From CAZMNY01 sp964635375 (GTDB lineage: Bacteria; Planctomycetota; Planctomycetia; Pirellulales; Pirellulaceae): a stretch of DNA of 64,000 bases. The stretch is from contig CAZWOU010000001.1 in NCBI GenBank assembly GCA_964635375.1, positions 1 to 64,000 of the forward strand, given 5' to 3'. Shown in pieces: positions 43,978-52,801 of this stretch (positions are counted from its first letter, which is position 1; each line of letters starts with the position of its first letter). A model generated the notes under the pieces. That model did not search any database. It worked only from the letters and a program-made list of their open reading frames with translations, and was not told the origin of the DNA. Position numbers and translations under genes: made by a program.

Positions 43978-45234
43978 TCAAACCTGAAAGTGCTCTCGCA
44001 GCCAAGTTAGAGCGGCGGGCTTCGATTGCAACTCGCCCTGCAATTGTCGGTCGCGGACAGCGTCAATGATCTGACGAAAAATCGGACCGGCATGCACGCC
44101 CAGTCGGTGTAGATCGGCGCCGTCAATTATCGGCGGTGGATTCCATTCCGATTCCGGCAGAGCCATCTTGGCTCGACAAAAGGCGACGCCTTCGGCGCCC
44201 TCGCCAGTCTGGGCGGCGATCGCGCCGGCGAAATCCAAGATCGATTCGACTCGGTCCAGAGTGAGAATCCGCTGCACGGCCGGCCAGACAGGGTCGGCTG
44301 CGGATCGGATCAGTGGCTCATTCTCAAGGGCGGCCAGAACCGTGGCAATGTCGTCTCGCGACAACTTCAGACCTGCTCCCATTGATTCGACGACTGATCG
44401 CCCTTGGGCAGCGAACGCCTGTTGGTGGAGAACCGCCAGCACAAGCGGCAGTGATGCGGTCTGCAACGATCCGACTGAGTGCAGTGTCTCGGTTCGCCAA
44501 CTGGCCGAGTCGGCTTGACGGTCCAACGCGGGGAAAACGTGGCCAAACAGCGTGGTCTCAAACAACAATTCGAGAGACTGCCTTCGATTCATGTGGACGA
44601 ACATCCGCCGTAATTCTTGCGCGATCCGTTCGCCGCTGACGACAGAAATCTGGGCTGCGCCTTCGCGAACCGCTTGCACCGTCTCAGGGTCGATGGAGAA
44701 TTCGAGCGAAGCCGCAAAGCGAACCGCGCGAAGCATTCGCAACTTATCCTCGTCAAAACGTTCCCGCGGATCGCGAATCGCTCGAATGACCTTGCCGCGC
44801 AGATCTTCAGCACCGCCGACGAAATCAATGACGCGATCCTCGATCGGATCAAGAAACATGCCGTTGATAGTGAAGTCGCGGCGCTGAGCGTCCTCTTCGG
44901 CGGTGGTGAATTGAACGCTGTCGGGATGTCGCCCATCCGAGTACGCTCCGTCTCGCCGAAACGTGGCAACCTCAACAGGCCCGGCCCGCTTTGGACCTAA
45001 GACAGAGATCACGCCAAAAGCCGCGCCAAGGGCCAGCGTTCTCCGCTGGCCAAAGAGATCGCGAATCTGGTCAGGATTCGCGTTGGTCGCGACATCGTAG
45101 TCCTTTGGTTCGCGGCCGAGCAGTTGGTCGCGAACACACCCGCCTGCCCAATACGACTCGTACCCGGCAGCGCGCAACTTGCGGACAATCTCGATCGAGA
45201 ATGCTCTGGCGGCCTGAGGTTCGATAATCGTCAT
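43978..45234 (-). CDS. cca: CCA-adding enzyme / poly(A) polymerase family protein
   Basis: A 418-residue nucleotidyltransferase. YWAGGCVRDQLLGREPKDYD near residue 30 is motif A with the metal-binding D-x-D, RRDFTINGMFLDP is motif B, and FDEDKLRMLRAVRFAASLEF is the RNA-binding and nucleotide-selecting region. It restores the 3' CCA of tRNA, needed because the tRNA-Ala in this window does not encode CCA; poly(A) polymerases of the same class II family cannot be fully excluded. No HD domain is seen. Confidence 0.9.
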   Translation of the reverse strand: MTIIEPQAARAFSIEIVRKLRAAGYESYWAGGCVRDQLLGREPKDYDVATNANPDQIRDLFGQRRTLALGAAFGVISVLGPKRAGPVEVATFRRDGAYSDGRHPDSVQFTTAEEDAQRRDFTINGMFLDPIEDRVIDFVGGAEDLRGKVIRAIRDPRERFDEDKLRMLRAVRFAASLEFSIDPETVQAVREGAAQISVVSGERIAQELRRMFVHMNRRQSLELLFETTLFGHVFPALDRQADSASWRTETLHSVGSLQTASLPLVLAVLHQQAFAAQGRSVVESMGAGLKLSRDDIATVLAALENEPLIRSAADPVWPAVQRILTLDRVESILDFAGAIAAQTGEGAEGVAFCRAKMALPESEWNPPPIIDGADLHRLGVHAGPIFRQIIDAVRDRQLQGELQSKPAALTWLREHFQV

Positions 45235-45292
45235 AATGGTTCGGGGCGAAAGGACCAGTCCGTGGGGACCTGAGACCGGCCCAATCTATAGG

Positions 45293-46807
45293 TCACCACT
45301 TCAAGCCAAAATGTTCACCTCCACTTGGTCGATCCGTTCCGCCCTTCAGGGGCTTCGATGACGACTTAAGAGCTCGCTCGGCGGGCGGTTGGTCCTCTTC
45401 GCCCGGCTTCCCCTTCCCGCCGCCAGGCGCCTGCTGAGTCTGCTTGATCGATAGGGCGATGCGTTGCTTGTCAAAATCGACGTCGAGAATCTTGACTTCC
45501 ACGTCTTGGCCTTCGCTCAGGTACGATCCCACGGACTGCACGCGTTGATGGGCGACTTCTGAAATGTGGACCAGTCCTTCGATGCCGGTTGCCAACTTGA
45601 CGAAGGCGCCGAAGTTGGCGATCCGGCTGACCTTTCCGCTGACAACGGTCCCGATTGGAAACTGCTGCTGGGCGCTGGTCCAGGGATCCATTGTCGTGTC
45701 GCGAAGCGAAAGCCCGATCTTGCCCGTTTCCGAATCGATCTTTTCGATCTTCACTTTGACCGTTTGCCCCTCTTCAACGACATCCGAGGGGTGATTCACG
45801 CGGTCCCAACTCAACTGGCTGATGTGGATCAGGCCATCCACGCCGCCCAGATCGACGAAGGCGCCGAAGTCCTTAATGTTGCGAACAATGCCTTCCCGCA
45901 TTTGCCCCGGCGCCAGTTCGCCCAATAACTTCTCCTTCGCCTCCTCGCGTTCGCGTTCCAACACAGCTCGTCGACTCAAGACCAAGTTCTGGCGTTCCGG
46001 ATTCGATTCGGTGACGACGCACACCATCTTCTGATCGACAAACTCAGCCAAATTCTCCGTGCGATAGATGGATATCTGACTGGCGGGAATGAACCCGCGA
46101 AGGTTCGCGACTTGGCATTCCAGCCCACCCGTGTTGTGCCCAGTAATCCGCGCTTCAACCAGCGAGCCGTCCGTGATATCAGACCAGTCACCAACATCGA
46201 TCGAAGCGCCTGGGATCAGCAAGTCATAAAGACCGTCGTCTGAGTTGAATCCTGTGACCACGACATCCAGCGCGGCGCCAATCTCGGGAGGCGTCTCGAA
46301 GTGTCGAGCTGCCACAACGCCTTCGTGGCGGCCATCCAACGCGAAGAACACGTTTTCGTGATCGACTCGCAAAACTGTCGCCCGGCGTTTCGAATCGACC
46401 TCGAGTTCCTCACCCTCCAATCCGCTCTTGGCGACAATCTGGTCGAGAGACATCTCGCCCAGCGCAGCATTGATCTCAGCCTCGAGATCCTCCGGAATCG
46501 CGTCGCGTCGCGAGGGCTTCTTGGGCAGCGGAGGGCGTTCCAGCGGATCGTCTTTTGCCACCACAGCGGCGCCGGGACCACTCAATGGCACCGGCTTTGA
46601 TCTTGGCTTGGGCCCCGCCGCGCCCGGCTGGCGGCCAACTTGTATGCCGAGCGGATTGATCTTGTCGCGCTCGATGGCCGGCTCGGCAGCCGACGCCGGT
46701 TCGCTCGCGGGAGCTGATTCGCTGGGTCCGCCGACCGGAGTGTCATTCTTGACAGGCTCGTTTGACGGTTGGGGATCTTCCGGAGTCGGTTCGACGTTGT
46801 CACTCAT
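45293..46807 (-). CDS. rpsA: S1 RNA-binding protein (ribosomal protein S1 family)
   Basis: A 504-residue protein. After an acidic Pro-rich N-terminus (about 1-110) come four S1 domains: ATVLRVDHENVFFALDGRH, EARITGHNTGGLECQVANL, REGIVRNIKDFGAFVDLGG and SGKVSRIANFGAFVKLATG; domains 3 and 4 are the best conserved. E. coli S1 has six, so this is a shortened form as in many non-proteobacteria. It binds mRNA for translation initiation. The C-terminal tail is Lys/Gly-rich. Other S1 proteins cannot be ruled out. Confidence 0.85.
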   Translation of the reverse strand: MSDNVEPTPEDPQPSNEPVKNDTPVGGPSESAPASEPASAAEPAIERDKINPLGIQVGRQPGAAGPKPRSKPVPLSGPGAAVVAKDDPLERPPLPKKPSRRDAIPEDLEAEINAALGEMSLDQIVAKSGLEGEELEVDSKRRATVLRVDHENVFFALDGRHEGVVAARHFETPPEIGAALDVVVTGFNSDDGLYDLLIPGASIDVGDWSDITDGSLVEARITGHNTGGLECQVANLRGFIPASQISIYRTENLAEFVDQKMVCVVTESNPERQNLVLSRRAVLEREREEAKEKLLGELAPGQMREGIVRNIKDFGAFVDLGGVDGLIHISQLSWDRVNHPSDVVEEGQTVKVKIEKIDSETGKIGLSLRDTTMDPWTSAQQQFPIGTVVSGKVSRIANFGAFVKLATGIEGLVHISEVAHQRVQSVGSYLSEGQDVEVKILDVDFDKQRIALSIKQTQQAPGGGKGKPGEEDQPPAERALKSSSKPLKGGTDRPSGGEHFGLKW

Positions 46808-47028
46808 TTTTTCTTTGAATCCTTAACCATCAGCGATCGCAACACCATAAGTAGGTTAGTCTAATCCGCGAACCCAGCTCGATTCAAGCGGCCCGCGGCG
46901 CCTGTGCCCCCGGTCGTGGACCCCCTGCGACACCGACAAGGTTCGAGCCGAGCGGATATATTGTGTCGATCGGCCAATAATTGAGCATTCCCCTCCCCAC
47001 TCTACCGTCTACAAGGAGAGACCTGGCA

Positions 47029-47613
47029 ATGGTTCTCGATCCACATCAGTACGGCAAAGTCGTCATCGAATTGATCGAGAATGCCGAACTTCCGCCGCTC
47101 GGACCCGGAACGCCGAATCCCGACGAAGCCGTCCTGGCGATGCTCGACGCACTCAGCGCAGAAACCCTATTTGCCACCGGTCGCGTTTCCGGCCCTAACA
47201 GGGGCGATCCTGATATGGGAGCCTGCTGCGTCACTGGACTCTGGCTGCTTCACAACTATCTGACCGAATCGCACACGTTGAGCCAGTGTATTGAAACGCA
47301 AGAAGGCAGTTACTGGCATGGAATCATGCACCGCCGGGAGCCCGATTTTTCCAATGCAAAGTACTGGTTTCACCGAGTTGGCGAGCACCCGGTTTACGAG
47401 CAAATGCCTGCTGCGGTTGTCGCCGCAGGGGGGTGTGATGGGGCCGCCAGCGAGCTGGCGAGCCTCGGGGAGCAATGGGATCCGATGGCGTTCATTGACC
47501 TCTGTGAAGAAGCAATTCGCGGCGGATCGCCCGAATTGACCGCCCTGTGTCGGAAAATCTCTCAGGCGGAATGGCGGATCTTGTTCGATTTCTGCTTCCA
47601 ACGAGCTGCCTAA
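47029..47613 (+). CDS. Conserved hypothetical protein
   Basis: A 194-residue soluble protein from the ATG at 47029, preceded by AAGGAGAG 8 nt upstream. CVTGLWLLHNYLTESHTLSQ and EGSYWHGIMHRREPDFSNAKYW are aromatic- and His-rich, helical and striking enough to suggest an active site (WHGIMHRREPDFSNAKYWFH), and LCRKISQAEWRILFDFCF ends the protein. I do not recognise the family with certainty. It is divergent from the S1 gene, with a 220-bp promoter region between them. Confidence 0.75.
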   Translation: MVLDPHQYGKVVIELIENAELPPLGPGTPNPDEAVLAMLDALSAETLFATGRVSGPNRGDPDMGACCVTGLWLLHNYLTESHTLSQCIETQEGSYWHGIMHRREPDFSNAKYWFHRVGEHPVYEQMPAAVVAAGGCDGAASELASLGEQWDPMAFIDLCEEAIRGGSPELTALCRKISQAEWRILFDFCFQRAA

Positions 47614-47987
47614 CGAACAACCGATCGTCCCCGCAACTTCGCCGTCAAGGCGGATCGCGGCGCGACTCACTGGCTTGCCAAGACTGCTTGGGGCAAGTTA
47701 CCGTAGCTGTTGGTCTCGGCCGACCAGACGGGCCGTCCGAGCCGGGTTTTGCCCAAGCAGGGAAGACCAACCCTGAGATCATCGTCCTGAGATCATCGNN
47801 NNNNNNNNNNNNNNNNNNNNNNNNNNNNNNNNNNNNNNNNNNNNNNNNNNNNNNNNNNNNNNNNNNNNNNNNNNNNNNNNNNNNNNNNNNNNNNNNNNGG
47901 GTTTTGCCCAAGCAGGGAAGACCAACCCTGAGATCATCGTCCTGAGATCATCGCCCACTCGAAACCACTTTCAAGCAGAACTCTCTG
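47614..47987. other. Intergenic region with a duplicated 55-mer and a 100-N run
   Basis: 374 bp as drawn, of which 100 are N. No gene is visible. Without the artefactual duplication the true spacer is probably about 220 bp plus any extra repeat copies. The right part forms the leader of the zinc-ribbon gene. Confidence 0.6.
47744..47953. repeat. Duplicated 55-mer around a 100-N run, ending in 14-bp leader repeats
   Basis: 47744-47798 and 47899-47953 are identical, 55 nt each, either side of 100 N. Each ends with a 14-bp unit (cctgagatcatcgt) and a second copy lacking its last t. After the right copy the sequence leaves the array with c; a longer array would continue with t. The right copy lies 35 to 89 nt before the ATG at 47988. 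Confidence 0.92.
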
Positions 47988-48737
47988 ATGACGTTTCAGT
48001 TCAAATGCCCCTCTGGCTGCCTGTTGGAAGGCGAACCGACTCAAGCGGGAAGTACGATCCAGTGCCCCATCTGTTCGCAGTGGTTCGTCATTCCAGCGCC
48101 CGTCGCTCAGCAACCAGCTCCACCGCAACCAATGTACCCCGAGCAACCCGTCGCTCAGCAACCAGCTCCACCGCAACCAACCTACCCCGAGCAACCCGTC
48201 GCTCAGCAGCCAGCTCCTGGGCAACCAACGTACCCGCAGCAACCCGTCGCTCAGCAGCCCCTACCCCATCAGCCCGCGCCGCAACAACCGGTTGCTCAAC
48301 AGCCGGTTGCTCAACAGCCGGTTGCTCAACAGCCAGCGACTCAGCTTTCGCCACAATCGCCGACGGCGGCCCAACCTGGATCAGAACAACCTGGTCAGCC
48401 TGTTTCGCCGCAATCAGACTCTGCCGCTTCGTTCACGAATTCACCGGCCGCTTCCGTATTGGGCGAGGGATACCGAACTCTACATTTCCATTGCCCGGGC
48501 GGTCACGTGGTCGAGGCGCCGCGCGAACTCGCGGGGCAGCAGGCAACATGCCCGCATTGTGCGCAGCAGTTCCTGTTGTTGGAAACGGAAAGCGATGAAT
48601 ACAAGCAGAAGATCGAGATTGCTCGACGGCGCCGGGAAGCGAAGATTGGCAACGCATGGCTCAATTGGGCCATCATCGTCGGCGTGCTCGTTTTCCTTGG
48701 CATCGCATTCCTGCTCATCAAGTCGCAACTCGACTAG
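47988..48737 (+). CDS. Zinc-ribbon protein with Pro/Gln repeats and a C-terminal membrane helix
   Basis: A 249-residue protein. The N-terminus FKCPSGCLLEGE and IQCPICSQWFVIP is a C-x(2-3)-C...C-x(2)-C zinc ribbon; a second ribbon lies near residue 165 (FHCPGGHVVEA, ATCPHCAQQF). Between them are PVAQQPAPPQPTYPEQ-type 16-residue repeats (three copies) followed by PVAQQ pentapeptides. Residues ~225-245 (WAIIVGVLVFLGIAFLLI) form one membrane helix. The plan matches planctomycete MJ0042-like ribbon proteins, function unknown. The ATG at 47988 lacks a clear ribosome-binding site. Confidence 0.8.
   Translation: MTFQFKCPSGCLLEGEPTQAGSTIQCPICSQWFVIPAPVAQQPAPPQPMYPEQPVAQQPAPPQPTYPEQPVAQQPAPGQPTYPQQPVAQQPLPHQPAPQQPVAQQPVAQQPVAQQPATQLSPQSPTAAQPGSEQPGQPVSPQSDSAASFTNSPAASVLGEGYRTLHFHCPGGHVVEAPRELAGQQATCPHCAQQFLLLETESDEYKQKIEIARRRREAKIGNAWLNWAIIVGVLVFLGIAFLLIKSQLD
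48109..48335 (+). repeat. Coding tandem repeats: 48-bp units, then 15-bp units
   Basis: Three 48-bp units encode PVAQQPAPPQP(M/T)YPEQ with small changes, then three exact 15-bp units (ccggttgctcaacag) encode PVAQQ around 48286-48330. All lengths are multiples of 3, so copy-number change would keep the frame. Confidence 0.93.
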
Positions 48738-48968
48738 GGTCGGCGCGCGTTACGCTGTGCGGTATGCCACGGCAACACTAGCGCACATTCGCTTTCCTAT
48801 CTTGGCTGGTCGGCGGTGGAGGCGGCCCGGGTTGTCAGCAGAACTGGCGTTTCTATACTATCGTCAGTCTGCCCAAGGATCGGCCTAGCCGCCGGAAGCA
48901 GTGCATTCGCCCACTCGCCTCAGGATCTTCTCCACGGAGGGCATCCGGAACGCAGGAAAGGACATTTG

Positions 48969-49766
48969 GTGGGTACGCAACCACAAGCGTCGTTCTTCAG
49001 CCGCAACGAGTTTCTTATTCGGCGGCTGCATTCGCTGACTGGATTGGTGCCGGTCGGCGCCTACATGATGGTCCATTTGGTGGTGAATGCGAGCATTTGG
49101 AACGGCGCCTCTAGTTTTCAAAACGCGGTCTACAAGATTCACAGTCTGGGCGTGGTCCTGCCGGTCGTGGAGTGGGTGTTTATTTTCATTCCCCTGCTGT
49201 TTCACGCCATCTTTGGGGTGGTGATCGTTCGCACCGGAACGCCTAACTCGTCGGCCTATCCCTATCCTGCGAACCTGCGTTACACGGCCCAGCGAGCGAC
49301 CGGCATGCTGGCGTTCTTGTTCATTGCCGTCCACGTCTTTCACATGCACGGCTGGTTTCATGCCGATTGGTGGCTGGAGCTGGTGGTTCCACTCGGCGGC
49401 GCCCAGTTCCATCCGTATAACGCGGCGTCGAGTGCTTCCGAAGCGATCAGCCCGTCGTGGATCAGCGGTCTTTATCTCCTAGGCGTCGCCGTCTGCGTGT
49501 TTCATCTGATCAACGGGATCTGGACGATGGGCATCACGTGGGGAATCTGGACGACGCCCAAGTCACAGAAATTGGCGGGCCGAGTCTGCCTGGGTGCAGG
49601 AGTGATCGCGTCAGCCATCGGCCTAGCGGCTTGGTCGGGCTTCACCTTCACTGTCGACCACCAACAAGCGGTCGATATCGAGAACCGAATGTACTCGGCC
49701 CAAACGGAAGCGGGCACCGTGATCCCGGACAGTCACAAGCGGACGGCAACGGGAAACCATGACTGA
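48969..49766 (+). CDS. sdhC: Succinate dehydrogenase cytochrome b subunit (b558 type)
   Basis: A 265-residue membrane protein starting at a GTG (48969), chosen because GGAAAGG lies 7 nt upstream. Five helices are predicted. FLIRRLHSLTGLVPVGAYMMVHL supplies one heme His pair region, FHAIFGVVIVR and FIAVHVFHMHGWF supply others; this fits the single-subunit di-heme type of Bacillus and delta-proteobacterial SdhC/FrdC. It anchors SdhAB and carries electrons to menaquinone. The order sdhC-sdhA-sdhB is that of Bacillus. Confidence 0.9.
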   Translation: MGTQPQASFFSRNEFLIRRLHSLTGLVPVGAYMMVHLVVNASIWNGASSFQNAVYKIHSLGVVLPVVEWVFIFIPLLFHAIFGVVIVRTGTPNSSAYPYPANLRYTAQRATGMLAFLFIAVHVFHMHGWFHADWWLELVVPLGGAQFHPYNAASSASEAISPSWISGLYLLGVAVCVFHLINGIWTMGITWGIWTTPKSQKLAGRVCLGAGVIASAIGLAAWSGFTFTVDHQQAVDIENRMYSAQTEAGTVIPDSHKRTATGNHD

Positions 49767-49866
49767 GAATAGCTCGATCGCCAGCAGGCGTTTCGCTCCA
49801 AAGCGAACGACGTCTTCGCAGTGAACTTAATCGCAGGCGCGAAGAGCAAAATCACAAGGTACACAG

Positions 49867-51873
49867 ATGGCGAAACAACGAGTGATGGTGATCGGCGGCG
49901 GGCTGGCGGGCTTGGCGGCCACAATGAAGCTTGCCGAAATGGGCGTCGATGTCGACTTGATGAGCCTGACGCCAGTCAAACGATCGCACAGCGTCTGCGC
50001 TCAGGGCGGCATCAACAGCTGTAACGACCAGACGCGAGGGCTGGGCGACAGCGAGTGGAAGCACCTGGATGACACGGTCTACGGCGGCGATTTTCTCCAG
50101 CACCAGCCACCCGTCAAGGAAATGGCCTACTGGGCGCCCAAAGTGATCGACTTGATGGATCGATTGGGCGTCACGTTCAATCGCACCCAAGAGGGATTTC
50201 TTGACCGACGTCGATTCGGCGGAACGCTCTACAAGCGAACCGCATTTGCCGGCGCGACGACCGGCCAACAACTGCTCTACGCGCTAGACGAACAGGTTAG
50301 ACGTTGGCAGGCGGAGGGCCGTGTGCGACTGTTCGAGTACTGGGACTTTCTCGGCCCGATTCTGGACGAGAACGGTGTCTGTCGCGGGTGCACGGGCCAG
50401 GACCTTGCCTCGATGGAGATCCGGTCCTTTCCAGCCGACGCGCTGGTCGTGGCTACCGGCGGCAGCGGCTTGATCTACGGCCGCAGCACGATGTCGGTCG
50501 TTTGCAACGGCAGCGCGGTGAGTCGGTGTTTCCAAGCGGGGGCTAAGTATGGAAACGCGGAATTCGTACAAGTCCACCCAACCGCGATCCCGGGCGCCGA
50601 CAAGTTGCGATTGATGAGCGAATCCGCTCGCGGTGAAGGGGGCCGAGTTTGGGTGCCGAGAACACCTCAGGACTCTCGACCGCCCACGGAGATCCCCGAG
50701 TCCGAACGTTACTATTTTCTCGAGGAAAGATATCCCGAATACGGCAACCTCGTGCCCCGCGATATCGCCACCCGTGAGATCTTCGATATCTGCGTCAACG
50801 AAAGCTTGAGCGTCGAAGCGGACAAGCAGTGCGTCTACCTTGATCTAACCCACATCTCGCGGAGCGAATTGGATCGCAAGCTTGGCGGCATCATGGAGAT
50901 CTACGAGAAATTCCAAGGCGTCAATCCTCGCGATTTCCCGATGAAGATATTCCCAGCCGTGCATTACACGATGGGTGGCCTCTGGGTCGACTATGAACGC
51001 CGGGCAGACGGTTTCCTGCAATCGGGTTCGTTGCGGAATCAGACCACCAGCATTCCAGGGCTCTACGCCATCGGCGAGTGTGACTATCAGTACCACGGCG
51101 CGAATCGACTTGGCGCCAACTCGCTCTTGAGCTGCATCTTCAGCGGCCTTTACGTTGCTCCTAGTCTTCAGAATCGTCTCAGCAATTCCCCGGACGGAGC
51201 GACCGCGAACCAGCCCGCGTCTCTGTTCGACAATGCTCAACGCGACGAGCAGCAGCGACACGACGACTTGCTCAATCGACCCGGCGGCGGCGAGAATCCC
51301 TACCTGATTCACCAGGAGCTTGGCGATGTCATGACCAGGGCGGCCACCGTGGTCCGAAGGAACGACCAACTGGCGGAAGCGGTCCAGACCGTGGATGGAT
51401 TGCACGAGCGGGCTCTTCAATGTTCGCTCTCCGACACCGGAGCCTGGACCAATCAGAATGTGGTGTTTACCAAGGCCCTGCAAGACATGATGCCGATCGC
51501 CAAGACGATCCTCAGAGGCGCCTTGCAACGCGATGAGTGCCGAGGGGCCCACTACAAGCCGGACTTCGAAATGCCCAGCCTTAAGGCGGTAGACCCAGCA
51601 GAACGACGCAAGGAAGCCGAAGCGTGGTGCGATCGCTTCCAAGAGAACACGAAGAAATGGCTGAAGTCCACGGTCGCCCAGTGGGATGGCCAGAAAACGA
51701 ACCTTCAGTACGAAGATGTCGATACATCACTCGTGCCGCCTCGCCCCAGACTTTACGGACTAGTCGGCGCCGATGTGATCGAAGAAGTTTGGAAAGAGCG
51801 GCAAGCCCAGAAAGAGGACGGTGCGCCAGAAGACTGTGCGCAAGAGGGCTGTGCGCAAGAGGGCGGCGGCTAG
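49867..51873 (+). CDS. sdhA: Succinate dehydrogenase / fumarate reductase flavoprotein subunit
   Basis: A 668-residue FAD enzyme. VMVIGGGLAGLAATMKLAE is the dinucleotide fold, and HSVCAQGGINSC has the FAD-linked His-region typical of SdhA; VQVHPTAIPGADKLRLMSES and RGEGGRVWVPR carry the catalytic Arg and His, and AVHYTMGGLWVDYERR follows. It oxidises succinate in the membrane-bound complex. The C-terminus ends in two exact CAQEG pentapeptides preceded by a degenerate copy (GAPED), absent from well-studied SdhA proteins. The gene lies 100 bp after sdhC and 70 bp before sdhB. Confidence 0.94.
   Translation: MAKQRVMVIGGGLAGLAATMKLAEMGVDVDLMSLTPVKRSHSVCAQGGINSCNDQTRGLGDSEWKHLDDTVYGGDFLQHQPPVKEMAYWAPKVIDLMDRLGVTFNRTQEGFLDRRRFGGTLYKRTAFAGATTGQQLLYALDEQVRRWQAEGRVRLFEYWDFLGPILDENGVCRGCTGQDLASMEIRSFPADALVVATGGSGLIYGRSTMSVVCNGSAVSRCFQAGAKYGNAEFVQVHPTAIPGADKLRLMSESARGEGGRVWVPRTPQDSRPPTEIPESERYYFLEERYPEYGNLVPRDIATREIFDICVNESLSVEADKQCVYLDLTHISRSELDRKLGGIMEIYEKFQGVNPRDFPMKIFPAVHYTMGGLWVDYERRADGFLQSGSLRNQTTSIPGLYAIGECDYQYHGANRLGANSLLSCIFSGLYVAPSLQNRLSNSPDGATANQPASLFDNAQRDEQQRHDDLLNRPGGGENPYLIHQELGDVMTRAATVVRRNDQLAEAVQTVDGLHERALQCSLSDTGAWTNQNVVFTKALQDMMPIAKTILRGALQRDECRGAHYKPDFEMPSLKAVDPAERRKEAEAWCDRFQENTKKWLKSTVAQWDGQKTNLQYEDVDTSLVPPRPRLYGLVGADVIEEVWKERQAQKEDGAPEDCAQEGCAQEGGG
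51820..51864 (+). repeat. 15-bp coding repeats at the end of sdhA
   Basis: 51835-51849 and 51850-51864 are identical 15-mers (tgtgcgcaagagggc) encoding CAQEG; 51820-51834 is a diverged copy encoding GAPED. The frame then ends with GG and a TAG stop. Confidence 0.93.
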
Positions 51874-51943
51874 GACTTTCGCCGACCGACTCGGCTCGCT
51901 CAACGCGATTCAATAACAAATAGAGCTCGGAGAGCTTTCAACC

Positions 51944-52783
51944 ATGTCTGACCAAACCACGCGAGATCACGTTGACGTTCGCATCCTGCGGCAGGACGGG
52001 CCGGGCGAGGACTGCTACTGGGAACGTCACCGAGTTCGTTACGAACACGACATGAACGTTATCAGCGTGCTGCAAAAAGTCGCTGCCCAGTCGTCGACCG
52101 CCGATGGCGACGCGGTCGCCCCTGTGGCTTGGGACTGCAATTGCCTGGAGGAGGTTTGCGGCGCGTGCACGATGAACATCAACGGCAAGATTCGACAGTC
52201 CTGCTCGGCTCTCGTCGATCAACTGCTTGCCGAGGACGGAGACACCATCGAGTTGCAGCCGATGGCGAAGTTTCCGGTCGTACGGGATCTCGTCGTCGAT
52301 CGCGGCCGATTGTTTCATTCGCTTGAGCGAGTCAAGGCCTGGATTCCAGTCGATGGTTACGAGGACCTTGGGGCAGGGCCGCGCATCGGACGAAAGGGCC
52401 AGGAACAGAATTACCCGCTCAGCCAGTGCATGAGTTGCGGCTGTTGCTTGGAAGCCTGCCCTCAATATTCCAAGATCGAATTCTCGCGTGGAGGCGCTGA
52501 GTCAGAGAGCGAGTTCGCCGACCGCAAGAAGACGGCCTTTGACGCCACTTTCGTCGGCCCGCATGCGATCAGCCAAGCGGTCCTTTTCAATTCGCATCCA
52601 ACCGGCAGAGACACTGCGGGCGAACGCCTCGATGCTCTGATGTCCGAAGGTGGCATCCAAATCTGCGGCAACGCTCAGAACTGCGTCGCCGTCTGCCCCA
52701 AAGAGATTCCTCTCACTACCTCCATTGGACGAGCTGGCCGAGCCACAACGCTACGGGCGATCAGTCAGATCTTCGACGGTTAG
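51944..52783 (+). CDS. sdhB: Succinate dehydrogenase iron-sulfur subunit
   Basis: A 279-residue protein. WDCNCLEEVCGACTMNINGK holds the 2Fe-2S ligands, CMSCGCCLEACPQ the first 4Fe-4S ligands, and CGNAQNCVAVCPKEIPL the remaining ligands for the 4Fe-4S and 3Fe-4S clusters. It passes electrons from SdhA to the cytochrome b subunit. RBS-like GGAGAG lies before the ATG. The motif variant DCNCLEEVCGAC is like that of Gram-positive and delta-proteobacterial enzymes. It converges with the gene at 52802. Confidence 0.94.
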   Translation: MSDQTTRDHVDVRILRQDGPGEDCYWERHRVRYEHDMNVISVLQKVAAQSSTADGDAVAPVAWDCNCLEEVCGACTMNINGKIRQSCSALVDQLLAEDGDTIELQPMAKFPVVRDLVVDRGRLFHSLERVKAWIPVDGYEDLGAGPRIGRKGQEQNYPLSQCMSCGCCLEACPQYSKIEFSRGGAESESEFADRKKTAFDATFVGPHAISQAVLFNSHPTGRDTAGERLDALMSEGGIQICGNAQNCVAVCPKEIPLTTSIGRAGRATTLRAISQIFDG

Positions 52784-52801
52784 CAATCGCGTCTCGACTG
52801 C

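Noticed and set aside
49852..51642. Long minus-strand frames opposite sdhA
   Set aside because: Complementary-strand frames of a GC-rich gene; sdhA itself has full catalytic motifs in the plus frame.
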